A stretch of 64,000 nucleotides of DNA from positions 5,175,756 through 5,239,755 of the forward strand of contig OY754990.1 in NCBI GenBank assembly GCA_963576475.1. Reading direction: 5' to 3'. The stretch is from Molanna angustata. Taxonomy: Eukaryota > Arthropoda > Insecta > Trichoptera > Molannidae. A program made the position numbers and the translations under genes. This document shows, piece after piece, positions 20,160 to 30,616 of this stretch. Each line of letters starts with the position of its first letter. Positions within the stretch are counted from its first letter, which is position 1. Below the pieces are notes generated by a model. It was given only the letters and a program-made list of their open reading frames with translations. It did not search any database and was not told the DNA's origin.

Positions 20160-21060
20160 CGTAAGCGACAATATTTTTTATTTTTTTTTTATTATTGAAA
20201 CCAAACAAAATATAACAATATAGTTACAAACAATAAAAATATTACAAAAAAGTACAATTTAAATAAGTTATATGAAACATTTTTTTATAGGATTATTTGG
20301 TATATACCACCTCACTAGGCTGAGCCTGTACCGAGGTGGCAGAATTTTTTTTTTTTGCGTTATATCTGACAGAAAAATATTAAACTTGTATTTAACTAAA
20401 ACTTGTTATAAAATATACCTATTATAAAAATAAAATATAAACTATTGTAGCTTGATCATGTTTCCGCAGTATATAATGCCCTTGTTTCTAATCCATGTTT
20501 CTATTGTTTTCTTGTGTTTCAAATTATTCATCAACTGTATGTCCGTTATTTCACTTTTTATCTTATTAAAAATTTTTGGAGCTAAATAATAGTAATGTCT
20601 TTGTCCGAATGTCGTGTTTGTCTTTGGAGTCATGAGAAAATCCCTGCGTGTCGTCTCGTAATTGTGTTGCGGTGTAATATGAATTTTTTTTCTTTATGAA
20701 AATGTATAGAAATAATTTTGATATATAACTGTGGAATGTTGAAAACTGGAAAATCATTAAATAATTGAACTGTTGGATATGTAAATGGTTTTTTTATAAT
20801 AACCTTAATTAAAGCTTTTTGTGCTTTAATAAGAGGATCCATATTAATTTTAGCAGCGCCACCCCAACCAATCATTCCGTGTGTTATAATCGATTGAGCT
20901 AACGCGTAATATATTGTTTTTAAGTCTTTTTTAGTCATTATGTTGCGAATGTTTTTAAAAATATAAATAAGCCTTCTTATTTTACCTGCAACTGTGTTTA
21001 TTTGTTCTGTCCATCTTAAGTTGTGATCAATGTAGATACCCAAATATTTACATATACAAT
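20160..21060 (-). mobile_element. 5'-truncated CR1/Jockey-like LINE
   Basis: Same type as the 5.6-kb LINE but a different subfamily. The 3' UTR again holds a stem-loop: CCACCTC at 20,307 pairs with GAGGTGG ending at 20,339, enclosing AGGCT/AGCCT. The tail is AT-rich near 20,170-20,190. Confidence 0.78.
20442..21043 (-). pseudogene. LINE ORF2 C-terminal region with a frameshift
   Basis: Motifs: GIYIDHNLRWTEQINTVAGK, IYYALAQSIITHGMIGWGGA, then LIKAQKALIKVIIKKPF. This is the post-RT segment seen in the 5.98-6.66 kb fragment. The frame ends near 20,630 and the protein continues in another frame with TTFGQRHYYYLAPKIFNKIK and ETWIRNKGIIYCGN up to the true stop at about 20,442. One indel therefore separates the halves. 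No endonuclease or YxDD motif remains. Confidence 0.8.
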
Positions 21061-21724
21061 GGAGTCCTTGTCAGTGGTATTATATCTTTATGAATTATAT
21101 CTTTTTTTATAAATTAGGATACATATTTAAAATTCTAAAACAGTCAAAGTATTAACATCATATTAAGCAATACTTTGGCTAAATTATTGTTTCACACATA
21201 ACAAATCAAACGGATAACGAGGGAATCCGCAAATTTCGGGCGTACTTTAAAAAATTATTTTTTATCGAGAGAATTTTATAATATTATGAATATGGAACTG
21301 TCAGGCTGTAGACAATAATTTAATTTATCCCTGTCTTTAATTTCAGAACGATAATGTGAGTATTGGTTGAGTAAATGAGGATACGCCGAAGCAACAAATC
21401 ACATTTGAGTGCCTCTGCGGCCTTAAACAGAATGACTTAGCAATATGTTTTCTACGATATTATAACAAAAGTACATCTGCAACACAACCGATAGTAATAT
21501 ATTATTGAATAGTTATTTTTAATATAGGGTATTATGACTATTATATAACTAATTATTTCCGTTCAATATATAATGTCATGATGCGTGCAATTCATATGAC
21601 TATGTGTTTTTCCTGAGAGAACGACCTACTTTTGATAACTGTTCTGCGCAGCCACATCCACTCGATAATGTTTCGTCCAATAATGACGCTCGACATTATT
21701 ATACCATGCTATCCTCGTTTTCGG
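21061..21724. other. No gene seen
   Basis: AT-rich sequence between the LINE and the 106-bp array. No motif-bearing ORF, no repeat shared with the rest of the window that I could identify. Confidence 0.35.
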
Positions 21725-22398
21725 ATGTCTCGTAAGAGCCGGGTAATAGAAAATACAACAGGCAACAATAACATCTCACATAGTTCAGCAATGAGGTTCA
21801 CCATCACACATTCTGAATGTAGTGTTTCGGGTGTCTCGTAAGAGCCGGGTAATAGAAAATACAACAGGCAACAATAACATCTCACATAGTTCAGCAATGA
21901 GGTTCACCATCACACATTCTGAATGTAGTGTTTCGGGTGTCTCGTAAGAGCCGGGTAATAGAAAATACAACAGGCAACAATAACATCTCGCATAGTTCAG
22001 CAATGAGGTTCACCATCACACATTCTGAATGTAGTGTTTCGGGTGTCTCGTCAGAGCCGGGTAATAGAAAATACAACAGGCAACAATAACATCTCACATA
22101 GTTCAGCAATGAGGTTCACCATCACACATTCTGAATGTAGTGTTTCGGGTGTCTCGTAAGAGCCGGGTAATAGAAAATACAACAGGCAACAATAACATCT
22201 CACATAGTTCAGCAATGAGGTTCACCATCACACATTCTGAATGTAGTGTTTCGGGTGTCTCGTAAGAGCCGGGTAATAGAAAATACAACAGGCAACAATA
22301 ACATCTCACATAGTTCAGCAATGAGGTTCACTATCACACATTCTGAATGTAGTGTTTCGAGTGTCTCGTAAGAGCCGGGTAATAGAAAATACAACAGG
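21725..22398. repeat. 106-bp tandem array, left part (about 6 units)
   Basis: Units contain GTGTCTCGTAAGAGCCGGGT, then AATACAACAGGCAACAATAA, CATCTCACATAGTTCAGCAA and TGAGGTTCACCATCACACAT. Units are almost identical. The CATCTCACATAGTTCAG to GAATGTAGTG half is the left end of dispersed family S, so the array arose by amplifying an S fragment. The array stops at ACAACAGG where the hAT-like element begins. Repeating 72-residue frames here are a by-product of the 106-bp period. Confidence 0.95.
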
Positions 22399-22592
22399 TA
22401 GTGATGAGCAAATGCAAGACCAAGACCAAGACCGGGGTGGTCTTGGTCTTGGTCTTGGTCTTGCACCCGCGGTCTTGGTCTTGGTCTTGCGTTTACAAGT
22501 ATAGTCTTGGTCTTGGTCTTGGTCTTGCATACATAGTCTTGGTCTTGGTCTTGGTCTTGCAGCAAGAGTCTTGCAAGTCTTGCACTTTTATG
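22399..22592. repeat. Left subterminal hexamer block of the hAT-like element
   Basis: Three AAGACC hexamers in one orientation face long GGTCTTGGTCTTGG runs in the other, separated by short spacers ending in TTGCA. The block can fold on itself. In hAT elements such short subterminal repeats are typically transposase-binding sites; that role is inferred here. Confidence 0.75.
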
Positions 22593-23044
22593 AGTAGGTA
22601 AAGTAGGTACATATTCGATTTTTTTTAATAAAACCTAAATTTTCCTTAAAGTAAACATGTTATATAATTTTAGGTACCTATCAAACATATATAATCTAAG
22701 ATCAAATTATTACAATTTTTGGAAGAAAAAAAATCACCAAACTATGAAATATCGTTTATATGTCGTCTTGAAATTTCTGTATTTTTATAACTTTTCATAT
22801 AATGTTGTTATTCTAGTTATAAAAATAAAAAATGAAATACAAACATGTTGAAGAATTCAAGATCCATAACGTCGATGTATAAGCTGAAGTGAATCAAAAC
22901 TAAAATCATTGTCTGAATATAATAAATCTTTCAAAGATTATTCTTATGAAAATATCTAACAACATATTTTTCTAGTCATGAACATTGATGCCAATAATTA
23001 TATAAGTCCTCTCCCTAAAATTATAATAATATACAAATAAATAC
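22593..23044. other. Unassigned AT-rich interior of the hAT-like element
   Basis: No motif-bearing ORF. It may be the only original interior sequence next to the left end. Confidence 0.35.
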
Positions 23045-23920
23045 AAGGAAACTATCAGACATGCGATAGTATGTTTAGTTAAAGAATACGCACAGAAATA
23101 GAAACCCCTAAATACAAACAATTGAATATTTTAAGATATTTTGTACTCTATACAAAACATGTAGGTATGTATGTCAAGATAGGGTAGTATGGAGAGGTCA
23201 GTCCTTCCTTCTTACCCAGAATATGAAAACAGTTTGATGGTATGTATTTATTTTGAAGATTAAGTATCAAACTATTTAGTTACCTTAGATCAATGATATT
23301 ATATTTCATTGCCTTATAATATAGGTATTGTGTATAGGTCACTGCCACACAATTTTTATGAAATGTCGTCACTAAACTTTTATTACAATAATTGTTAAAT
23401 TTTGAGATGCCTTACAAATTGTATGAAAAGATGTCGTCACTAAATTCAATTTTTATAAAAAATGTTAAAAAACATTACATACAAAATGAATATGTCCTTG
23501 CTAAACAAGTACATATATATGTATCTTCCTACTTTCCCTAAAATAAGCATAAATGCTTATGCTATAGGTGAAAGAAAACGTTCAAGGCAGGATTCGAACT
23601 GACAACCACTGGATTACTAGCCCAGCACGCTAACCGCTCTGCCATCGACCCATCTAATAATAATCTATTTATATAACATATATGCTGAGTAGCCTCTAAG
23701 TAGACTTTTTTTACTCCAAAGTTGAAAAAAACACGAAAAATATAGACCTGGCATACAAATCTCGCGTATCATCGCTTGATATGCTAAGAGAATAAATTCC
23801 CTTAAACAAATCGACAGTTGTTGTTGGAAAATAAAAAAAAATTAAAATATTTATTAATGTGTGTTTTTAGTTTGATACGTACTCTTAAATTGTGTCTCAT
23901 GTGTTACATGCAACTCGTGA
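23045..23920 (+). repeat. Family M copy, interrupted
   Basis: It shows the M landmarks GATAGTATGTTTAGTT, GTATGGAGAGGTCAGTC, GTATGAAAAGATGTCGTCAC and the 3' end AATCGACAGTTG. It is broken by SINE-A at 23,489-23,655. A reversed M start (TCATGTGTTACATGCAACT) lies at about 23,898-23,916. Confidence 0.7.
23489..23655 (-). repeat. SINE-A copy nested in M
   Basis: On the minus strand it shows the head GGGTCGATGGCAGAGCGG, an anticodon-arm region, and the GGATTCGAAC-complement B box, then the body TATAGCATAAGCATTTATGC and ACTTGTTTAGCAAGG. It lies inside M, which lies inside the hAT-like element: three levels of nesting. Confidence 0.8.
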
Positions 23921-24959
23921 AATAATGAATATACCTTCCAACTTACTTGAATGATAGATATTTATGTAGGTATAATATTATATCATGTCAAAACTCGCAC
24001 AGAAACATATACCTACGTCCTACACAGGATGTTAAAATATGAACCGTGCCAGATTCAAAATGTCTTATATCGTGCAAAATCATGCAAACATATACTTTTA
24101 TGATACAATCATAAATGTTATGTTTGTCTAACGGCGGCGTAACACAAGAGAAGTACTAATCCTTTCTTTGACATACATACCGCTCGTTCAGAGCCGAGTG
24201 CCGTGTTTTTTTTTATTAATAATTGATTTTATTTTATTTCCTTGTATGGTAAATTTAATTAATCATTTTTTTATTGTTTAATTAAAATAATGTGCATCTA
24301 TTATTAAAAGTGGAAAAAATGTTATGCTTTTAGAAAATTGGCTTTTTCAATCTAACTTCATACAAAGATTTCTTAAATTTGTATGTACCTACTAGTGATC
24401 ATCCAATGGTCAAACAATCATACGTAATTCATTAGATTTTTAAGTTTGAAAGTCATTGAGGTTCTTTTTGTCAAAGAGTATACCTCTATATTGCTTATGT
24501 ATGTATATACATAGGTACCCTCTTCTATTGGTACCCTATATAATATTAATTAAATTACATTCTTTTACAAATACATCATTAGAGTACGTGTTGTTTGCCT
24601 TAAGTACTTACTGTTTATTAAATATTGTTTCACAGTAGATATTATGTATTTTTACTTAACATGGTTGAACCACTGCGTTTGACATTGGCAATATGAACGT
24701 AAAAAATCAATGGTTTGATGTGAAATATTTTTATCTCTTATTTTTATGAAGGTGATATAGTGCGGAGTTATGAATTTGAAATTTTTAAGGGTATTCTTTT
24801 TATTGCAGATTATTAACTAGTATCATGGTGAGATTGTATTCTGAAAGGATTACTTTACAAAAATACAAAATTTAGGTATTCATACTAATAAGAAAATCTA
24901 AACACTTAAAAATATATACATGCATACATACATACCCATATATACATAGATACATAATA
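23921..24959. other. No gene; a repeat T copy
   Basis: Repeat T lies at about 24,760-24,850 (TTTTTAAGGGTATTCTTTTT, then ATTAACTAGTATCATGGTGA). The rest is unassigned AT-rich sequence. Confidence 0.4.
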
Positions 24960-25445
24960 TTCCAACTGTCGACACGTTCAAGAGAATATATTTATCTTAA
25001 TGAATCGTCAGTATTAAGAGAATTTTATGCCAGGTCTATATCTTTCATGTTTTTTTCAACTTTGAAGTCAAAAAACACCAACTTAGAGGCTTAGTGTGTC
25101 TGTGTGTGTCCCTTATATGTATATTTAATGCTTTGTTTGCATATTCATTCAATCGATAAAATAAATAGGTACATTATTATGTTTTTCTAATTGACTGTGA
25201 TGAATATTTTTATATGTATTGTGTATAATTGTAATTGTAAATGGCCTTCGGCAGTATTATTCGTATTAAAATTAAATAGTTGTAACGTGCTCCATAGGAA
25301 TGGTATTTTCAAAGTTGAAAAAACCATGAAAAATATAGATCTGGCATACATATCTCGCACATCTTCGATTGAAACTTTTATCGGTCTGTTAATAGAAATA
25401 AATTCTCTTGAACAAATCGAAATTTGGAAAACATTAAATAAAATA
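24960..25445. repeat. Two family M 3' ends in inverted orientation
   Basis: The left end TTCCAACTGTCGACACGTTC to CACCAACTTAGAGGC is a reversed M 3' end. From about 25,300 a forward M 3' end (TTTCAAAGTTGAAAAAACC to GAACAAATCGA) follows. The unit is thus bounded by two copies of the same end, a foldback arrangement. Confidence 0.6.
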
Positions 25446-25911
25446 ATTAATTGTATTTACTTTATGCACAAGGTAAAGTACCTACACTTGCAACGCCTCT
25501 GAGTACGTTTGTTTACATCGGCCAAAATTATTGTCTCGAAGAATAATATTATTTTATTCTTTTACACACCGCGGTCAAATATGACATTTGCGCTAGTAAT
25601 GATAAGAGTTATTTTTGCATCACGTAAACGTAATATGAGACAATTTGAATCTGAGATGTTGACTTCCTGTGTATACACGCACGTGTTCATAGTATAATAA
25701 ATATTTGTACCTATTTTAAACCGATATGTAAATTTCATTCTTAAAGAAGTACCTACCTAGAAATTACATTTTGGTAACTACACCTATTTATTATTATGAA
25801 TTCATTTAACAATGAAACAAAATTATTTAAATTATAAATTATTTTTATACCATTTTTATAAAATGATGTCATAAAATTCGATCTTTGTATGTTATTTTAA
25901 ACCATACTACT

Positions 25912-26642
25912 AGTTGCATGTAACACATGAGATCCAACTGTCGATAGCGATAGTACCTACATATGTATAGTTGAAGAATAAGTACCTACCAAACTATAAA
26001 CCCAAAAATCAAAATTATTGAATATTTTAAGATATTTTGTTTTACATACAACACATGTAGGTATGTATGTCAATAAAGGATAGTGTGGAGGTCAGTCCTT
26101 TTTCCTACCCGGAATATGAAACCAGCATGATGGTATGTATGTATGTTTGGAGATTTAAGTATCAAACTATTAAGTCTTCTTAAATATTGTGTATAGGCGA
26201 CTGCCATACAAATTGTATGAAGCGATGTCGTAAATTTTTATAAAAATTGTTAAAAAAAAATGGAGATGTAATACTACAATGCTAATGAGGTGTTTCGGCT
26301 TTTTGCGATATTTTAAAAAATTATGGAAATATAGGCAGTTAAACACATAAATTTGTCATAAAAAATATATTAAAAAAGAAACTCTGTAATTTTTGAGATT
26401 TTGTATTTGTCTATATTCATACCAATTTTCAGCGTTCTAGCTTTTATGCTTTCTGAGATATATGGAAAAATAAAGTGAAAATTCAAAAGTTGATAACTCC
26501 TGACTGAAACAAAAATTCAAAATTCTGAGTATAACAGTTTTGTAGGCCTATTACTGTTTATATACTCTGAAATTTTCGGCTCTGTGAATTGAGCGGATCA
26601 AAAGTTAATACGGGGGACGGACACACACACACACACACACAC

Positions 26643-26682
<40 letters not shown>

Positions 26683-26896
26683 ACACACAGACTCACGAAA
26701 TGTTCTACTCCGAATTATGAGTAAATCCGTCTACGGAACATATATGCTGCGAAGCCTCTATGTTGGTGTTTTTTGACTTCAAAGTTGGAAACACCGTGAA
26801 AAATATAGACCCTGCATACAATCTCGCGTATCTTGAATTTAAACTGCCTCTTCCTTCAAGAGAATTTCATTCCCTTAAACGAATCGACAGTTGGAT
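25912..26896 (+). mobile_element. Family M element, full-length copy
   Basis: It runs from AGTTGCATGTAACACATGAG and ATCCAACTGTCGAT to ATCGACAGTTGGAT at 26,883-26,896. It carries an (AC)n expansion at about 26,620-26,692, longer than in the other copies. Confidence 0.75.
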
Positions 26897-26954
26897 AAGT
26901 CATTTACTGTCGTTCCAATGCAATTTCTATGAGTAATATGTCAACATATTGAAA

Positions 26955-27163
26955 AAATGCAAGACCGCAAGAGTCTTGCATTTAAGTCTTGCAAGACTCT
27001 TGGTCTTGCAAGCATGGTCTTGTTCTTGGTCTTGGTCTTGCGTACCTGGTCTTGGTCTTGTTCTTGCAGTGAAGTATGTGGTCTTGGTCTTGGTCTTGGT
27101 CTTGCAAAAAATGCAAGACCAAGACCAAGACTGCAAGACTTGCAAGACTTTTGCTCATCACTA
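26955..27163. repeat. Right subterminal hexamer block of the hAT-like element
   Basis: GGTCTTGGTCTTG runs, then AAGACCAAGACC, then GCAAGACTTGCAAGAC and the terminus TTTTGCTCATCACTA. The mirror arrangement of the left block. Confidence 0.75.
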
Positions 27164-27171
27164 ACAACAGG

Positions 27172-27553
27172 CAACAATAACATCTCACATAGTTCAGCAA
27201 TGAGGTTCACCATCACACATTCTGAATGTAGTGTTTCGGGTGTCTCGTAAGAGCCGGGTAATAGAAAATACAACAGGCAACAATAACATCTCACATAGTT
27301 CAGCAATGAGGTTCACCATCACACATTCTGAATGTAGTGTTTCGGGTGTCTCGTAAGAGCCGGGTAATAGAAAATACAACAGGCAACAATAACATCTCAC
27401 ATAGTTCAGCAATGAGGTTCACCATCACACATTCTGAATGTAGTGTTTCGGGTGTCTCGTAAGAGCCGGGTAATAGAAAATACAACAGGCAACAATAACA
27501 TCTCACATAGTTCAGCAATGAGGTTCACCATCACACATTCTGAATGTAGTGTT
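27172..27553. repeat. 106-bp tandem array, right part (about 3.6 units)
   Basis: Continues the left array in register from CAACAATAACATCTC. Units match those at 21.7-22.4 kb almost perfectly, showing that both halves were one array before the insertion. Confidence 0.93.
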
Positions 27554-27719
27554 TTTATTCGTGTAGTAACTGTGTTGAAAAAAAGATTTTAAGAATTATA
27601 GAAAACTATTATTAGGTACCTACACTATTAAACATACTAATTTTTCAATTTTTAACACTAAGTTGACCGTCACGTCTTTATTTATAAGTTCCGGACGCAT
27701 TTATCACATTATATTAGCC

Positions 27720-27875
27720 ACGATATATACATATAGGTACATAATAATAACTTTTATTGTCATTTATTGTTAATTTCATTAACAAGTCCGCCTTTTGGCT
27801 TTTTTAATGTTTTATCTTGTTCTTGTTTGTACTTATTTTGTAATGTTATTTAAGCCAATAAAGAATTATTATTAT
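27720..27875 (+). repeat. LINE 3' end with (ATT)n tail
   Basis: AAGTCCGCCTTTTGGC, then AGCCAATAAAGAATTATTAT, a polyadenylation-like word followed by an (ATT)n tail. No coding part remains. Confidence 0.45.
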
Positions 27876-27894
27876 ATTATTTAGTATTATTTTC

Positions 27895-28385
27895 CTAAAA
27901 GGCACATCGCCAGACATACAGTTCACAATTTTCATAAAAAGAAAATAATATTGGTTATTATTATGAGTGCTGGACGTCCAATAATGGATGCACACAAAAT
28001 TACATGAGCTCATATTCAATCACACACGTAAGTTACACAAGTATGAGTTACATAAATTAGATTAAATTCAGTTACAAAGTTAAGTAAAAAAGAAGAAGAA
28101 AAATATAGTTACATTATTTAAGAAAAAAAAAGTTATAGAAGCTACACAAGTTACATAAGACGATGTAAAAAAATAGGTACATAAGAAGTTAAAAAAGTTA
28201 TATAAGTTAGAGAAAAGACAATTTTAAACAGATTAAAATCAAATAGCGTATATAAATAGCAATGAGCCTTCTTAAAACAACACGCGTGAGTTAACTTTTA
28301 TCTTAAAAGCAGAGAGCGAATCCGCAAACACGTCAAGATCAGGACACTCCCTTGTCATATCGTTATACTGTCTACACATTGTTAT
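27895..28385 (-). pseudogene. CR1-like LINE C-terminal fragment and 3' UTR
   Basis: On the minus strand, about 28,385-28,275 gives MCRQYNDMTRECPDLDVFAD, then LSAFKIKVNSRVLF and a stop. The form (short polar segment, D-(I/V)-F, then FKxK) is the terminal helix of CR1/L2-type ORF2 and resembles the 58.9-kb fragment. The 3' UTR holds degenerate GTTACATAAG words. Confidence 0.5.
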
Positions 28386-28479
28386 TTTTTTATGACAAAA
28401 AGTCTAACGAACCATAGAAAATATGTTCCAATGATGTACAGACGGGTGTTATAGTGATATTTTTTACATTCGAATATTT

Positions 28480-28860
28480 TTATTATTGCATATGCGCAAA
28501 CATTGGATTTTTTTCCCTGTCGGGAGTCAAAGATATTTTTTAACAGATTTTTAATTATCTCAATAGAGACGAAGTTGGAATATTTATTGTAGGAGAACCG
28601 GGAAATCAAGGCACCTACAGGGCCCACGACCTGTCATCGGCTGGTCTACGTGATCACTCTATGCGCTTGCGCAACGTTCACCAATTATGCCTTTTAATGA
28701 GATCCCTATCAATTCAATTTCGAAAGTTCCATACACTGCAACACTGAAATTCCTTTCGCTTGAAAATAAGGAATTTCTACTACAGCCATCCATGGGTGAA
28801 ATTATGAACAACAATCTTATTACTTTTATTTATTTCGTTGGAACGCCATCTATTGAGAGA
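28480..28860 (+). repeat. Family E repeat, best plus-strand copy
   Basis: Order: TTGCATATGCGCAAACATTG, CCCTGTCGGGAGTCAAAG, TCTCAATAGAGACGAAGTTG, CACCTACAGGG, GACCTGTCATCGGCTGG, CTATGCGCTTGCGCAACGTT, AATGAGATCCCTATCAATTC, CTTGAAAATAAGGAATTTCT and GAACGCCATCTATTGAGAGA. About 380 bp. It serves as the reference orientation for family E. No ORF. Confidence 0.82.
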
Positions 28861-29095
28861 ATTGGTTTTTTACATTATTATTATTTTTTTAACTTTTTGT
28901 TGTTTTATTATACATATATTTTTAATTTTTTATATTTTTTTTATGATTATTATTTTTTTTCTCTTTTTCAAAGTGCGGATATGATTATTTGTATATTTTA
29001 ATGACTTTTGTATTTCGATGTGTATAAGTATACCTATATCTTTTATTTCAAATTGTACCTATTTTTTTACGGTGCCACTATTTTTAAGACCGGAA

Positions 29096-29122
29096 TTGGC
29101 GGGAAAAGCGTTTTCCCGCCAA
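29096..29122. repeat. Perfect 12-bp-arm hairpin
   Basis: TTGGCGGGAAAA-GCG-TTTTCCCGCCAA. Each arm contains TTTTCCCGCC, an E2F-site-like word; whether it is bound is unknown. Confidence 0.75.
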
Positions 29123-29455
29123 AAAGTGTCTATTTACACGACAAATTTTCTGACGTCGTCTATGTTTTTAGGTCATTTATAACCATAGAAAGCGCAGATA
29201 AATCAAAATACAAAAATATTTACCTTTGTCATTTTTTCAATGGTCATAAAAATGCATCATGGAAACCAACTTGAAGAAAAAATAAATAATATTGTCATCT
29301 TATTACATTTACTTAATTTTATAAATCATTTTTTCATCGAGATCTACAATTATAACAAAGTATAAACAAAGGTATATTTTTATAACTTGATTTATCTGCG
29401 TTTTCTGTGGTTATTTTTGGTTTTCGTCTATGGTTGAGTCGTGTAAATAGTCGTA
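29123..29455. repeat. Imperfect foldback element
   Basis: GTCTATTTACACGAC, then AACCATAGAAAGCGCAGATAA and ATCAAAATACAAAAATAT on the left are mirrored at 29,370-29,452 (complement reads GACTATTTACACGACTCAAC, CCACAGAAAACGCAGATAAA). Arms about 90 bp, spacer about 150 bp. Confidence 0.6.
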
Positions 29456-29479
29456 GGCATTTTTTTATATATTTACTGT

Positions 29480-29600
29480 TTTAGTAATAGTAGTTTATGA
29501 TTGTTTTAAGTTTCTTTTGTAATTCAATGTGTGTACCTACCTAATTGTTGTTTATGTGTAAAAGGCAATTTGCCGTAAATAAATAAATAAATTACTAATT
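29480..29600 (+). repeat. LINE 3' end with (AATA)n tail
   Basis: GTAAAAGGCAATTTGCCGTA followed by AATAAATAAATAAAT. GGCAATTTGCC forms a small stem right before the tail. Coding sequence is lost. Confidence 0.5.
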
Positions 29601-30382
29601 TAAAGTATGTGTTACTCGTAAGTAGCGTCGTTCAAAAAGGGTCATTTATTTTTCGCATAACTCGGGCAACTAAGGGTTAAAAAAATATAACAGTCATATT
29701 TTACCCCATTTATTTTCCTAGTCAATGGAAGGTTACAGAATGATTCTTGTAGAGGTGTTCGTCTTCCTGGTAAATTGTTTCAAAGTTATTTTCTCTTTTT
29801 ATTTTCAGATTCAGCTCAAGTGTCTGGAGTGCCGTTGAGAAAAAATACAAAGATTTCCAAAAAAAAAATAATATTTATTTCCCGTGCCAAGGACGCGACT
29901 TGAAAACTTTTTAATAACATATATTTAAAAAAAAATAATTGTCTAACGATCTTTTGACGCTTTTCGATATTTCTGTAGAATACAGAAAAGTCTTCAAAAG
30001 TTAAATGTCACAGGAATATCATACCAACTTAACAGTGATTAGCAAAAAATGAATCGATATTTTCGTTAAATAATTTTTTAAATCGCTCGATTTTGTCGAT
30101 AGAAAATTGTATTAATACCTAGATCGAGATTGAAAATCGTGTGTTCATTTTTTTTTAATTAAGAATTTTGTAGGTGTGGTTACTATAATAATATTTTTTT
30201 TTAAATTTGGAATTGTGTCAAATCACCGAATCATAGTGGTGCGAAATATCGCTTAAAAATTGATAATCGTTTGAATTCTCAATAATATATGGTTTTCAAA
30301 TTTGGAACGACGTTCCGTAGTGATGTGCAAATCATGATCGATATTTAATCGATATTTTTCTTGTTTCGTCGCCCGATTCAAG
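29601..30382. other. Upstream region of the candidate first exon
   Basis: No element recognised. AATCGATATTT words occur close to the exon (30,330-30,357) and near 30,050; they resemble insect DRE-type promoter words but also the 68-bp minisatellite at 2 kb. A promoter is likely by position only; no TATA box or initiator can be fixed. Confidence 0.35.
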
Positions 30383-30560
30383 ATGGCGAGTGTTCAGTGT
30401 CGGCGGGACCGAAGCTATCGGTTCTTTTATACGGTTTGTGCAGTGGTTCGTGTTTATCTGTGCATTTCTGTGGTGTTGGTCAACGTGGGAGCGCATGCGG
30501 GCGCGGGAAACAACTACCACTACCAACCTCAGCCGCAGGAGATTCTTCTCGCAGAATCAG
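30383..30560 (+). CDS. Candidate host-gene first coding exon, signal-peptide-like N terminus
   Basis: ATG at 30,383 in a good context (CAAGATGG) opens 59 codons plus one base and is followed by a strong splice donor, CAG|GTGAGT, at 30,561. The peptide begins MASVQCRRDRSYRFFY, then a hydrophobic stretch VCAVVRVYLCISVVLVNVGA and a small-residue site AHA/GAG, then NNYHYQPQPQEILLAES. This layout fits a signal peptide or signal anchor of a secreted or membrane protein entering the ER. Base composition is clearly GC-richer than the flanks and matches no repeat elsewhere in the window. The intron would be phase 1. I do not recognise the protein; downstream exons were not found. Confidence 0.6.
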
Positions 30561-30616
30561 GTGAGTTTTCTTTTTCTTAAAGTAGTAAATTTAAGTACAG
30601 GTATTTGAATGTTTAC

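Larger units (their letters stand above)
22399..27163. mobile_element. hAT-like non-autonomous DNA transposon, 4,765 bp, perfect 8-bp TSD
   Basis: The ends are TAGTGATGAGCAAA and TTTGCTCATCACTA, perfect 14-bp inverted repeats starting TAGTG, which fits the hAT end rule YARNG. ACAACAGG flanks both sides (22,391-22,398 and 27,164-27,171), the 8-bp TSD expected of hAT. Removing the element plus one TSD copy restores the 106-bp array exactly in register. Both subterminal regions consist of TCTTGG/CCAAGA hexamers (22,410-22,590 and 26,957-27,150). The interior holds two family M copies, an inverted M-end pair and a SINE-A. No transposase frame with hAT motifs was seen, so it would need a transposase in trans. 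Confidence 0.88.

Noticed and set aside
21709..22565. Repeated 72-residue frames beginning MLNYVRCYCCLLYFLL.
   Set aside because: Each is one cycle of the 106-bp satellite, which is not a multiple of three; the same peptide recurs in every unit.
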